From Megalobrama amblycephala (Eukaryota; Chordata; Actinopteri; Cypriniformes; Xenocyprididae): DNA of 64,000 bases. The notes under the pieces were generated by a model, which was given only the letters and a program-made list of their open reading frames with translations, had not been told where the DNA came from and searched no databases. Position 1 is the stretch's first letter; each line of letters begins with the position of its first letter. A program made the translations under genes and the position numbers. Where the stretch lies: positions 3,372,001 through 3,436,000 of the forward strand of contig NC_063051.1 in the NCBI RefSeq assembly GCF_018812025.1. The letters are read 5' to 3'. Positions 52,141-63,736 of this stretch are shown piece after piece.

Positions 52141-53391
52141 GGGATTTAGTTTAGTCTTCAGTACATTTGTACTGACAAAACGTTGACCCTCGAAAGAAGG
52201 ACTTGGCAGTAACATGTATCTCATCAGATAGAACTGAACCGGGTTAACACTAATTTATAACTAGCTGTTAAAAGCTCAAGTCAAGGTTAGATAATTGTGT
52301 GAAACATCACCCGGTTTTCTTCTGACTAAAAGTATTAACCTTCATCTCAATGTTATGATATAGCTAAATATTACTTTGGTAACTTTTGAATGAATGTAAT
52401 CTGAATTGGTTTGAATTTAAATGATATAATTAGGAAAAATAAACGCCTTACCTCACCCTAGAAAAGCGCGCCAATTCTGCGCGCGCTTTTCTACGCACGA
52501 GCGTGAACGACGTGAGCAACGTATATTTATGAACTTGAAAAACTTTTTGAAAAACAATTTATACTCAACATTTAGTATTTCTGTCAATATTTCTCTGATC
52601 GTGTCTCATGGTTGTTTAAACCGCAAAGCCTGACTGGACAATGATTCACTCGTTTGAGTCTGTTAAAGAATCGGACAAACTACTAAACCGTCTAAATCGG
52701 TTAAACCATCACGCAAAATGAACACAAAGTACAAAAACGCGCTGGATAAAGTGTATTATTTACCTACGAACCATTGAAAACTGGACTGAATTGTGTCGTT
52801 TGCCGGTGATGAAGATTGTAACTCTGGTAAGACATTTTCCAAACAAAATCAAAACACGAAACGGCACACAGCATTGTTTACATGCTTTTTGGACATATAA
52901 TAAGCAATGTATCATCAGTACCATGTTTGTTTGTTTTTTACATATACTATGGTATTCTTTGAACCACATTGAAGTATCTTATACCGTGGTACGTTAATTT
53001 GAGTAGCATGATATAGAAGTATCATGGTAAAACCATCTGATGTACCAATTATGGTCGACTAATTATTTCCTTTTATGGTAATAATACTTCTTTTGGAGAT
53101 TTTTTTTTTTTTTGGATCATGTATTCAATCAAATTACCTTGTAGTGTAATTAGCTTTTATCTCTGAAGCATTTTGGAGAAGTAGCTGGTATATTAGACAT
53201 TTTTGAGTAGCTTGCCCAAAACTGGTCTTGTTTCACAACACCAGCCACTTCTTCTCATTTACAAACAAGAAGCAGTTTGTCATAAAAACCAACAATATTC
53301 ACAGTTACACAATGCCAGGTTTAAAGTAAACTTAATGCACAAGCTAGAGTATAAATAAATAGGGGCTAGTTTATGGTTGTGGATTAGTTAA

Positions 53392-54346
53392 AGGTTCCCT
53401 AGATTCAAAAATTGAATTTACCTCGGCATAGTTGAATAACGAGAGTTCAGTACATGGAAATGACATACAGTGAGTCTCAAACTCCATTGTTTCCTCCTTC
53501 TTATGTAAATCTCATTTGTTTAAAAGACCACCGAAGAACAGGCGAATCTCAACATAACACCGACTGTTACGTAACAGTCGGGATCATTAATATGTACGCC
53601 CCCCAATATTTGCATATGCCAGCCCATGTTCAAGGCATTAGACAAGGGCAGCCAGTATTAACGTCTGGATCTGTGCACAGCTGAATCATCAGACTAGGTA
53701 AGCAAGCAAGAACAATAGCGAAAAATGGCAGATGGAGCAATAATAACTGACATGATCCATGATATCATGATATTTTTACTGATATTTGTAAATCGTCTTT
53801 CTAAATGTTTCGTTAGCATGTTGCTAATGTACTGTTAAATGTGGTTAAAGTTACCATCGTTTATTACTGAATTCACGGAGACAAGAGAGCCGTCGCTATT
53901 TTCATTATTAAACACTTGCAGTCTGTATAATTCATAAACACAACTTCATTCTTTATAAATCTCTCCAACAGTGTAGCATTAGCCGTTAGCCACGGAGCGT
54001 AGCCTCAAACTCATTCAGAATCAATGTAAACATCAAAATAAACACTGTACTTACACGATTAGACATGCTGCATGACGAACACTTTGTAAAGATCCAGGGT
54101 TATATTAGCTGTTTGAACTTTTTTTATGTTGTTTAAGGCAAGCACGAGCTCCGTGGGCGTGGAGCACCAGATTTAAAGGGCCACACACCCTGAATCGGCT
54201 CATTTCTAATTATGCCCCAAAATAGGCAGTTAAAAAAATGAATTTAAAAAAATCTATGTGGTATTTTGAGCTGAAACTTCACAGACACATTCAGGGGACA
54301 CCTTAGACTTATATTACATCTTTTTTTTAAAAGTTCTAGGGCACGT
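53392..54346 (+). mobile_element. TTAA-flanked non-autonomous element, copy C
   Basis: TTAA at 53388-53391 and 54347-54350 bracket a 955-bp copy closely matching 23322-24279, including the same short frame at 53454-53684. The target-site halves and short inverted termini are intact apart from single changes (AGGTTCCC, GGGCACGT). Confidence 0.85.
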
Positions 54347-54350
54347 TTAA

Positions 54351-55310
54351 GTGCTTGTGGAAGAGCCGTGTCTTCAGTTGCTCCTCAAAAGTTATATGAT
54401 ATTAAGGTCATATAAGAGAGCGTGAAGGTTTTGGAAAGGAACAACAAGGAGCCACTGGTTCACTGGCCATAAATGACACTGTTAGTGTGTATTGAGGTTG
54501 GAGTGCTTACAGTGGCCAATGTCAAAACCTTGAATTTCATGCTTGTATCTAGTGGTGGAATCTATAATGATTACTCTTGAGATTATTTACACCAAAACTG
54601 CGTAACAAAATATAATTCAACATTCGTCTTAAATGTAGTGTGGCTCTCGAGGCTGTCATTATCAATACTAACCTGGCCAATTCAAGATCAATAAAGGTCT
54701 AAATATAAACATCAGATGCCATTGTGGATAGTTAAAATCATATTTGCCATGGAAAACCTAAATTGTGCCATTTCCTGAGAACATTAAAACAAAACTTAAT
54801 TGTATTACATCAGCATTAAATGATGCTATGTTCTGTATATTTAACATGTAGTATTCTTAAGATAAAGTTTGCATTGTGAGTGATTGCATGTGAACCATGA
54901 AGCTTGTATCAAAACATTATTGAGGATGATGTGGAAAGAAGATGAGAGACAGCAAGAGAAAAGTAAAATGAATAAGAAGACAAAGTAGAAAGACAGGCCA
55001 ATGCAAGCACCACATTTACTGATATATGTTAAACACAAACTCTTCATTCAGCTTTAAAATCAATGATTGAACATTATATATTTAATACTTATAATTGTAA
55101 AGTGCACTAAACGGATAAATGTATATATTATTTTTATTCCAGCTGAGGATTGGTTGAGCCGCCAATGACCTCTGACCCCAGACCAATCCAAAGGCCAATG
55201 GAAAATTAGGTAAGCAATATGTGAACAAATGACCAGCTATTCCATCATAAAATACTGTTGAACTTAAACAACAAAAAATATCAAGATGTCACAAAGTTGA
55301 ATCAGGAGTC
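54351..55310. other. Intergenic interval before fundc1
   Basis: Begins with a sequence resembling common fish repeats (GAAGAGCCGTGTCTTCAGTT) that the copy C insertion may have split. The rest is AT-rich with no gene evident. Confidence 0.5.
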
Positions 55311-55313
55311 GTT

Positions 55314-55319
55314 TTTATT
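55314..55319 (-). terminator. fundc1: Poly(A) signal of fundc1
   Basis: TTTATT on the plus strand gives AATAAA on the minus strand, about 320 nt after the fundc1 stop. Confidence 0.65.
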
Positions 55320-55640
55320 TACAATGTAAACAGTCCCCATAAAGAAACATAAATTAACAAACAAAGGCCATGAAAATGCAACAGTAACTTCAAGAACAAA
55401 ATGACTAAACCTGTACAAGAATTAGCTGAGAACAGTCATTTTCAGCAAAATAAACAGCAAAGAATAAGCTCACTTTCACCTCCATATCATCAAACTCACA
55501 CATACTAAGTGAGCGAAGAAGCCACCGAGTACTGACTGGTTAAGAGAGCGAACAGCGGCCCGGCAGGTTTAGCACCAGCCTAACATGAGGTGCATGATGG
55601 GACGGCACTCTTCACAGCATCACAGGAAACGTGTTTCAAC

Positions 55641-58600
55641 TCAAGAGGCGAGGCCAAGCAAGAAGCCACCGACAAATCCACTTGAAACGACAATGTTTTT
55701 CTTCACAAATTCAGAAGCCTGAAAAACAGGGACTGTTATGTGGCATAACTATTCATAACCAAAAGAGGGCACTGCTACACACGGAAAAGAGATTCAGAGA
55801 ACAGGAACCTGTTGCGCAAAACCAATATTGTGTTGAACTAAACTATAAAAAGTTCCTCTAAGGAACTGCTGAAGCAAAGGAAAAATCCATTGTAGCCCGT
55901 TTCACAGACAGGGCTTAGATGAAGCCAGGATTAGGCCTTAGAAAAAAATCATGACTGATGTGCATCTTGAGACAAAACAATGACATATTTTAAGATATGC
56001 TGCTTTCAGTTAAAACAGCTCAAACACGCATTTTAGTCTGGGACTAGGCTTAAGTCTAGTCTGTGAAACCAGCGGATAAAGTCCTAGATTTAATTCTATA
56101 ATGAATGCCTGTTATCTGAAGCTCACGTGTGCACAAGACACGAGTTACCGTATTGATTTTATTCATACTATTAAGTGTCTGTCTTCACCTCCTCAATAAA
56201 CGTGTTGATCTCAGGTGCGGCTTTATTGGCTTTCTTCTTCAGGCGTCTCTTTGCTTTGTTAACATCTTTCTCCACTTTCTTCCAGTCAACTTGGACGTAG
56301 CCGCTGTGATTGGCTATCTGCAAGACAAAACCCCTTTCAAGCATTTAGTCACATTTATAATATAATGAAGGAACAGCGACCGGTATATTGTAGTGCGCAG
56401 CTCTCGGTTCTTGCCTGTAACAACAGAAATCCTCCTCCGACGGCCGTAGCGGCGATCTTTCCCACCCGCTGAAACAGGTATCCCGCACACCTGCGGATGA
56501 ACGGAGTTAACAAGCAAAAGAAAGGAAAACCAACAATGAAAAATACCATTATTTAAAGAGGACCTGTTATGCCCTTTTACAAAGTCTTGATTTTTTGTTT
56601 TTAGGCTTAACCTGTTTTAGCATTCATGCTTGAATGTTCAAAAACACATTATTTTTCCCATTTTTGAAATGTCCCGCCCCTTACCACGAGTTTCAACACA
56701 CTACTAACTAACTCAAGCAGGCCCCGCCCCTTTATTCTGCATATGAATTATTTAAATGAGGAATATTGTGAAGAAAACTCAAGACTACAGTGGAGGCGTT
56801 TCAGGGAGTTCAGAAACACTGATATAGAGAACATGATCGAACAGCAACAATATACACTAAAGGAAGATGAAGATGGACAAAAGCGTCATTGGTGCTCTTT
56901 AAGAATTAGTGTAGCCAGAGGGACATGATAACCTCTGAAAGCACTGGGACATTCCAGTGTTGGGACAGACAAGCAAATGTGGCAGTTGTAGTTGGTCTTC
57001 CAGACGTCAACATTATGTCCAGATAAGAGATTTATGAACTGATGATGAAGAGCAACTGGAAATGAGGCCGGTGAACAAGAACGCACCAGCCTGTGACTCC
57101 GCCCATCATAATCTGAGTGGCCACCGAGTATTTCTCCACGATCGGCCCGGAGTTGTTCCCAAACACGGCGCTCCACCACTGGTGACTCCGTGCGTATGTG
57201 GTCAGATCCACCATCTCGTAAGCCTCGTCTTCATCGGCCTGTCCTGAACAGGACACATCAACAGCAGGTCAAGCCTCAATATGGAGCAGCCAGTAAAGCG
57301 TGTGATGATATTATTCATCTAAAGCAAGCTGCAGTATCATATCTATACAGCTAGCAGTAAACTTTGTAACCACATGCCATCACACATGAATTCATTTAAC
57401 TCTATTTTGCTGGTTATGATTACTCCGAGACTAAAATTTCAGCCTTGTACTGAAAAAAAATATTTTGTTCCTCAGTGTTTCTGTCTTGTTTTCCAGCACA
57501 AATATCTAAACATTCTTAAATCAAGATACATTTACTGGAGAAGAGAAATGACTGAAGATATTAAGTCTTATTTTCTGAAACAAATCATCAAAATGAAGTG
57601 AGTTTGTGCTTAAAACAACAACAATATCTGCCAGTGGGGTCAGAAAAATAATCTTAAATCAAAGGGAAAACAAGGTTATTTTTCTGACCCCGCTGGCAGA
57701 TGTTTGTTCATGTTTTAAGCACAAATATTTTTCAGAAATCAAGACTTAAGATATAGAGGAGAGGTTTCCTGGACAGGGTTTAAATTAAGCCAGGAGTAGG
57801 CCTTAATCCAGAATAGTTAATCGAGTCTTAAAAAATGGCTTTCTGAAACACAGATTACTAAAACCTGGACTATGGAGAGAGGTTGCCTATAAAACATGGA
57901 ATGAACCAAGAAAAGCTTAAAATAGCATGGAACTGAGAAACAAATCCAAGGAAAACAATGACAGCAGAAAAAGACTGCAATCAAAAACTTTACCAAACAA
58001 GAGACCGTTCTTTAAAAGCAAGCAAAATACATCAGCTGTGAAAAAAAATGCCTGGAAATCTGTTTGTAATGAATTCTATATATATATATAATAATCCTAC
58101 AATTATTAGCGCGTCTTGTTTTGTCCTGTGACTTACATAGCAACAAACTAAATGTAACTATTTACACGTGATTTTCTGTGTTGGCAGTCTAGAAGTGATA
58201 TTGTTTCAGTCCAAAGCACCATCACAGTGGTTTCTTCATTATTATTGTCAGCAGGTCCTCAACACAAGCACAAGCTCTACACTAAACCAACAAACACAAA
58301 CATGACACAAACTTTAATCATTAAGAAGTCTCTCCATTTTCTCATCTTCCTAAAATGCATAAAATAACACCTTACTTCAACATTTACTCTCCCAGTTCAG
58401 CCCGGTGCAAAGCATGATGGGAAGTGAAAGTCTTGTTTGATTGGGTTACTTGATTGTAATGTTATTTCAAAATGAAAACATCAAGTGAATTCAAATAGTA
58501 ACCATTTCAAGTCAAATTAACATGAAGCATTCACATTTGAACCAGAAACAATGGTTGAACAGTGAACAGCATCAAAAAAAATTATATATATATAAAATCA

Positions 58601-59318
58601 TTATATATAATGTATATCAATATCGATATATATCCATGTAATACATGAGTCTTCTTTAAAACACACCGTTAATCTGAAGTTAAACCTCCTCCTGGTAGGT
58701 TTAATTTAAGCCTCAGTTTAGTCCTGGACTAGCTCTAGTTTTCCTCCAGGAAATCAGCTTGTTAAACTCTGGACTAGATTAAGTCTAGGACTATTTAAAA
58801 CCATGACAGAGGTTTAAAGGGACATTTTATTCTAGGACTAGGTTTAATCTCTGTCCAGGAAAGTCATTTTGCATCTCAAGTAATGTATCTTGATTTAAGA
58901 ACTTTTTCTGGAAAACAAGACAAAAATACAGATTAAGAAAATATTTTTTGTAGTCTATAAAAACTCATGATGCATGATTTGATTTGAGTGAAATGTGACC
59001 TACAGGGTTTAGCCTAAACCAGGGTTAGACCTTAGTTCAATTAGGATATTTAGGTAGCTTTTATAAACGTACACTAGAAAAACACATTACTGGTGATCAT
59101 CCTGAGTCAAATCAATGGCACTGACATATTTTAAGATATTTTAAGTTATGTCAGTACAAGTTGCTTTAAATTCAGACAGCTCAAACATGCATTTTAGTCT
59201 GGGACTATCTTAAGCCTTGTCTTGTGAAACCGGGGGTTAGACTTATTTAATGGACACACTGACCAAAGCTGAAACGATCTCATTCTCAGTTTCTGTTTGT
59301 TTGTTTGCATGTAATGAG

Positions 59319-59379
<61 letters not shown>

Positions 59380-59471
59380 ACACGCTGACTTCAGAGTGTA
59401 AAGACTCGATTATCATGTATGAGGCGGCAGACTCACTCACCTTCTGTGTGTTGTTGTTGTTGTTCCGCCAT
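55641..59471 (-). CDS. fundc1: FUNDC1 mitophagy receptor, complete
   Basis: Outer mitochondrial membrane protein with a FUN14 domain; in mammals it recruits LC3 during hypoxia-induced mitophagy. Minus-strand exons in order: 59471-59441, 57243-57087, 56490-56415, 56317-56189, 55718-55641 (stop TGA 55643-55641). The total is 471 nt, 156 aa (human 155). Start [23 protein letters not shown]3-interacting motif YEMV corresponds to human YEVL. Conserved membrane segments follow: [33 protein letters not shown] and C-terminal [14 protein letters not shown]. Intron 3 uses a GC donor (CAG|GCAAGA). The regulatory serines flanking the human motif are missing. The preserved Tyr in the motif favours FUNDC1 over FUNDC2. 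Confidence 0.95.
55898..56075. mobile_element. TTTCACAGACAGGG-type MITE in fundc1 3' UTR/intron 4
   Basis: Begins GTTTCACAGACAGGGCTTAG and ends CTAGTCTGTGAAACC. Related copies lie at about 51592-51802 and 59003-59235. Non-coding, short and nearly palindromic at its ends. Confidence 0.65.
56555..57080. other. fundc1: fundc1 intron 2 with repeat fragment
   Basis: GACCTGTTATGCCC and CCCGCCCCTTAC motifs suggest another TTAA-type fragment, related to 50433-51161. No exon seen. Confidence 0.4.
57455..58955. mobile_element. Foldback element interrupted by another inverted-repeat element
   Basis: 57455-57555 and 58862-58955 are inverted copies (shared TTCTTAAATCAAGATACAT and CTTGTTTTCCAG). Internally, 57604-57650 pairs with 57675-57721 (GTGCTTAAAAC...GTTTTAAGCAC) as a strong hairpin. 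57767-58865 has its own inverted ends (TTTCCTGGACAGGGTTTAAA and inverse) and seems to be a later insertion. All within fundc1 intron 1. Confidence 0.6.
59003..59378. repeat. MITE copy plus (TG)n in fundc1 intron 1
   Basis: About 59003-59235 is a further copy of the GGGTTTAG...AAACCGGGGG MITE. A TG run of about 60 bp at 59319-59377 follows, about 60 bp inside the intron from exon 1. Confidence 0.65.
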
Positions 59472-59484
59472 TTTGGGTGATGTG

Positions 59485-59492
59485 TGACGTCA
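59485..59492. promoter_or_regulatory. fundc1: CRE palindrome at the fundc1 start
   Basis: TGACGTCA lies 14 bp upstream of the fundc1 ATG on the minus strand, in CpG-rich DNA, so it is within the core promoter or just inside the leader. Confidence 0.55.
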
Positions 59493-60426
59493 TGGCGTCA
59501 GGTGATGTTGACAGCTGTGCGTGCGTGCGCGCCGCCTACAGCCACGTCAATGTTTCAAACATTATACAGTATGTCCGGTTATAATTACTGCGTTTTCATA
59601 TCCATAACAAGACACGCTTTTCCTTAGAGTTCACTGTGAACACAAGCTACTGATGAGTTTGATTCACTATATTTCATTTCATTCTCATGTTTTATGTGCA
59701 TTTCACAGTAAACTAGCAGCACTAAATAAACGACTGTACCGCGTATTACTAAAGAATCCCTGCATCCGTTTTTTTCTCCAAATTTTCTGTGAACATTAGA
59801 GGAAATAAAGACAGGATTGAGCCACAGCGGCCTAAGCTTTAACCCTTCAACTGTCACTCCAATTTCCCCATTTCGCGAAAGCCACACCTCTCTATTTGCA
59901 TTTCATAACAACGAAAATTAGCCGCTCGCTGTCAGAGTTTCTGGGAAAATGTTTCGGCTCTTTTCATGCACGCGTGAAACGCTGAAGGCTTCGCGTCGCG
60001 CATTCAAACGATCATTACACGAAACTAAATTACCCAAAGGGTTGAAGAACCAAAACATTTTGGGACAAGGCCAGTGACGCGCTCGAGTTCTCGGCAGCGA
60101 TTGGCTGTTGAGCCCGGGAGGGCGTGGCGACGACGACGGCGTGGGTTCGCCTGTGTGACACAATTACAACAACTTTAATCTGGTGGCGGACACAACTTTC
60201 AGATTGTTTTAATACGTTCCGCGTTTTTAAAGTGTGCACGGGCCGCACGTCACGCATAAACATTGACCCGCCGCGTCACACAGTTTATTCCTACAAAACA
60301 ATGTGAGAAGACGAGCAACTCACTTCGGAACGGGCTTTAGAAACCGAAGCGCGTTTTACTGGAAAAAAGTTTCCGTTTATTGTGGCTTTTGGACGAACGG
60401 AGCTCGCCTTCTCTCGGTGCGATTCC
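59493..60426. promoter_or_regulatory. Shared fundc1/kdm6a upstream interval
   Basis: The two genes start divergently with 955 bp between their ATGs. The half next to kdm6a is CpG-rich and has a reversed CCAAT box (ATTGG, 60100-60104). The layout suggests either a bidirectional promoter or two close promoters. Confidence 0.5.
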
Positions 60427-60767
60427 ATGAAATCGTGCCGAGTGTCGCTCGCCGTCGCCGCTGCTCGACGCCTCAGCGCTGCTGGTGATGAGGAGAAGAA
60501 AATGGCGGCGGGAAAAGCGAGTGAACCCGAGGAGGAATCACCGCGGCTGAGCGCGCAGGAGAGCGACACTCTAGCCCGCGTCGACAGGTCTGAACCGCCG
60601 CTTAACGGAGCCCGCGAGCGTCTTATGATTGTTTCTGGGTGTGAGATGTGTGTTCGGAAGCGAGTTGATCCCGAGCCTGTGTGTGTTTGTGTCTCGTTCG
60701 CAGCTCTCTGTTCGGATATCAGCGGCTTCATGAAGATGGCGCCAGCATGAAGGCCCTGCTCGTCAAG
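60427..60767 (+). CDS. kdm6a: KDM6A/UTX histone H3K27 demethylase, first two coding exons (partial)
   Basis: Nuclear Fe(II)/2-oxoglutarate demethylase of H3K27me2/3 and a component of the MLL3/4 (COMPASS-like) complexes. Only the N-terminus is present. Exon 1, 60427-60587, begins MKSCRVSLAVAAAR and contains GDEEKKMAAGKASE, as in mammalian UTX. Exon 2, 60704-60767, reads SLFGYQRLHEDGASMKALLVK, matching the start of the first TPR region. The donor GTAAAG follows at 60768. Phases join (2, then 0). The TPR repeats, JmjC domain and zinc-binding region lie beyond the window. The start agrees with the mammalian initiator; an internal Met (MAAGKAS) is the only nearby alternative. Confidence 0.92.
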
Positions 60768-63682
60768 GTAAAGACGCGCGTTGAAATCAACGCATCGCAC
60801 GCCTCACAACACACACACATAGTGCAAAATGACAGCGAGTGACACGGTTTCCCGCGGTCTGGGCGTGAGTGCTGCGCGAGCGGCGACGCGGCGGTGTCCG
60901 TGTTTTCTATCAGAGCTGCGCGGCTAACCGTTCCGTTAACGCGCTCCGTTGGAGCTCCGCGAGCCTTTAGCCGCGTATCTGTGATTGAAACCACCATATG
61001 GAGAACTTTATGAACTCCGCAGCAGCTCAGGCGTCCAGACGCGTCTCCTCGTTTCACTGCTTAAACGCAGGTTGACGCGACGCGTTCAGGAGCGCAGCCC
61101 TAGCCGTGTTTGTGTTTATTCTGTAACTCGTTCGTGAACCGGGCAGAATGCAGGTGTCAGTCAAACTGAGGTCGGTGAGTGTAGCTGAAATCACTGGACG
61201 CGTGATTTGAGCGCGAGTTCATGAGACGCGCTCCGTCAGTGATTCAGCGCTGAACGCGTTTATTACACGCGTCTGTCACGCAGAGGAAGACTCGGGCTCA
61301 GTTTTACGTTGATTTGTGTGCGGTGGTAATGGCTGCTCGGGTCGGCCCAAGATGGCGGGGTGGGGAGGGGTGAGAGCGCGTTATAATGCAGAAAGAGACG
61401 CGAATAACGCTGCAGAATGTGCAGCACTCGAGCAGCTCCAGCTGAGCCCTGCTGCCTGCGATTCTGGGCATCCTGAAGGCTTGTGGGTAACTGGCCTCGT
61501 GTGAGAACACCTCCCTGTGTTGTGCAGTCCGGCTGTAGTGAACACTAGAGAGTGAACAAAGACTGAGTCTGCATGAGAAACCTGTCATGTGATGATGATG
61601 GACTTCAGTCTGCGTGTGAATGATGTCTGATCCGATGTCATCATAGATATGCATTCATCATCAGTAGCGTGTAGATGGATCTGCTGATGTTCTCCTTCAT
61701 CACTGATATCATGTGCGTTACTCTGTGGGGTTATACAGCGCCCTGACCTGTGGAATTGGTATCCGCATTAAAGGCCCCTTCCCACCAAAATCCAAAAGCC
61801 CGACGCACGATAATGTTGTGTCATCCGTAGCTTTAAATGCATGAGCTCTTTAAAGCAGGATGGATTCTGATTGGCTGATTGGACTCTGTTCTTTTACGTT
61901 TAGAGCGATTTTTAAAACTTTCCGTCCTTTGTGTGAACGGGCTTTAACGCGATTAAAGGGACAGTCCACCCAAAAATGGTCATTCTGTGATTCTCTCTCG
62001 TTCTTCAGTGGAAAAGAAAAGAGATTTTGAAAAAAATACAGTTTAAACATTCTTCAAATGATCTTTTGTGTTCCACAGAAGAAAGTCAGAGCGGTTTGGA
62101 AGCACATCAGTGTGAGTAAATGATGTCAGTGGTCAGTTTTGGGTGAACTAACCCTTTAGCAAACACCTCATGTGTGTCGATCACCATCATCATCACCATC
62201 ATCATCATCATCAGCAGTATTGAAGGTGTTCTGTTATTGCCGCTTCCTCATCTAGACTCTTCCAGCATTGCGTTGTTCGATCTGCGCTGGTACATATAGT
62301 GTTTGTCTGAAATATATCTGTAGATCACTAGAATGTCGTCCAGATGAAGATGACGTATGCATGATGCACACTGTATGTTGCTGTTGTTGGGGAGAAACGG
62401 CCTGTTTCTTATTTTAACAGACTTGTTGCTTCTCTTGATCAGAATTGACCCTGTAATGCATTTCCAGATTAATGCGCGTCAATGTCTTTTATTGTCTTTC
62501 GGCGTCTCGGTGAAGTCGATGGCTAATCAGTAAACCAGTTTATCGATTGATGTTTCTGCAGAGGCACTGATCAAGCCTCACACATGCATGACTTTAGAAA
62601 TGCCATGTTCAGATGTTCGTGGCTCTCGGATATAATGTTAGGATCTGCGGTTCATGTTCATGGAGGATTGCATGTGGACAGTCTTATTTAGCTTGAGATC
62701 TGTTATTTATTCAGTCACAGTCGTCCATATGTTACGTTAAATTGAGATGTCACACTTGTGACTTCTTTGTTTCTGTGTCAGGGCTAGAGAATAAGGTAAA
62801 ACCTTGAAGAGCTCAAACTAAATGTGAGTGAATCATGGCATCTGAAAGGTCTATTCACGGCGAGATCGACACGTTCATTGGGCTAAATGAAGAATTCACT
62901 CCTGTACAACAGATGGCGCTGCTCGACAAATGGAGCGAGAGAAACGCAGTGATGCTGTCATGTGTTGAGGAATATAGAATCTGTGTGTTTGGGTTAGAAA
63001 ATGGGTTTGATCAGCACAGTAGAAGAGAAATCCGTGTTGAGAAGTGTGTAATGTCGTCGAATGACTGCTTCGTCTTTTCTTGTGTGTCGCGGTGCTGTTT
63101 CATTATTATGCAGATTTACTGTAGGCTGCATGTACATAGAGTTGGTGTTCTGGGGTTAAGTATGTCTGTGCCACATGCATTTTCATGCTCAGACTCTCCA
63201 TTTAAAAAAAAATGATGTGAATAGGATCTAATTCCCTGTGATTGTTGAGATGTGATAAATGACTCCCATTGAATAATTCTTGGCTCGTTTGTTCCTCTCA
63301 GCATTGTCAGGTGTATTTATTGTTTGTATGCGGTTCTTCAAAAACGGTGACACACTGTTGCTCCCAAAAACATTTAATGAGCTCACCAAAGTATAACAAA
63401 CTTTTGAGCTCATTAAATCTTTCTGGGAGTGACCGTGTCTTTTTTGCGTTTTCTTCATGATCTCGGCTATATTTTGGTCGTGTGCCTGACTCTCATGCAT
63501 GCTTTATACCGTTATGTACTACTTCAACACTTCTTTTTTTTTTACCACCTGACGAACACCTAAATGGCTGAAATGTTGCTTAATTGATTGGTTGTTAAGG
63601 CAGCGTATGTAGCCGTGTGACGTTCTCTTCTGTTGCTGTGAGTTGTGATGTTTTGTTGACAGTACTCCTGCTCTGGTTGCTT

Positions 63683-63736
<54 letters not shown>

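Noticed and set aside
62835..63215. 126-codon frame MASERSIHGEIDTFIGLN... as a new gene or kdm6a exon
   Set aside because: It does not match the expected next UTX segment, composition drifts to low-complexity after about 60 codons, and no splice sites or homology support it.
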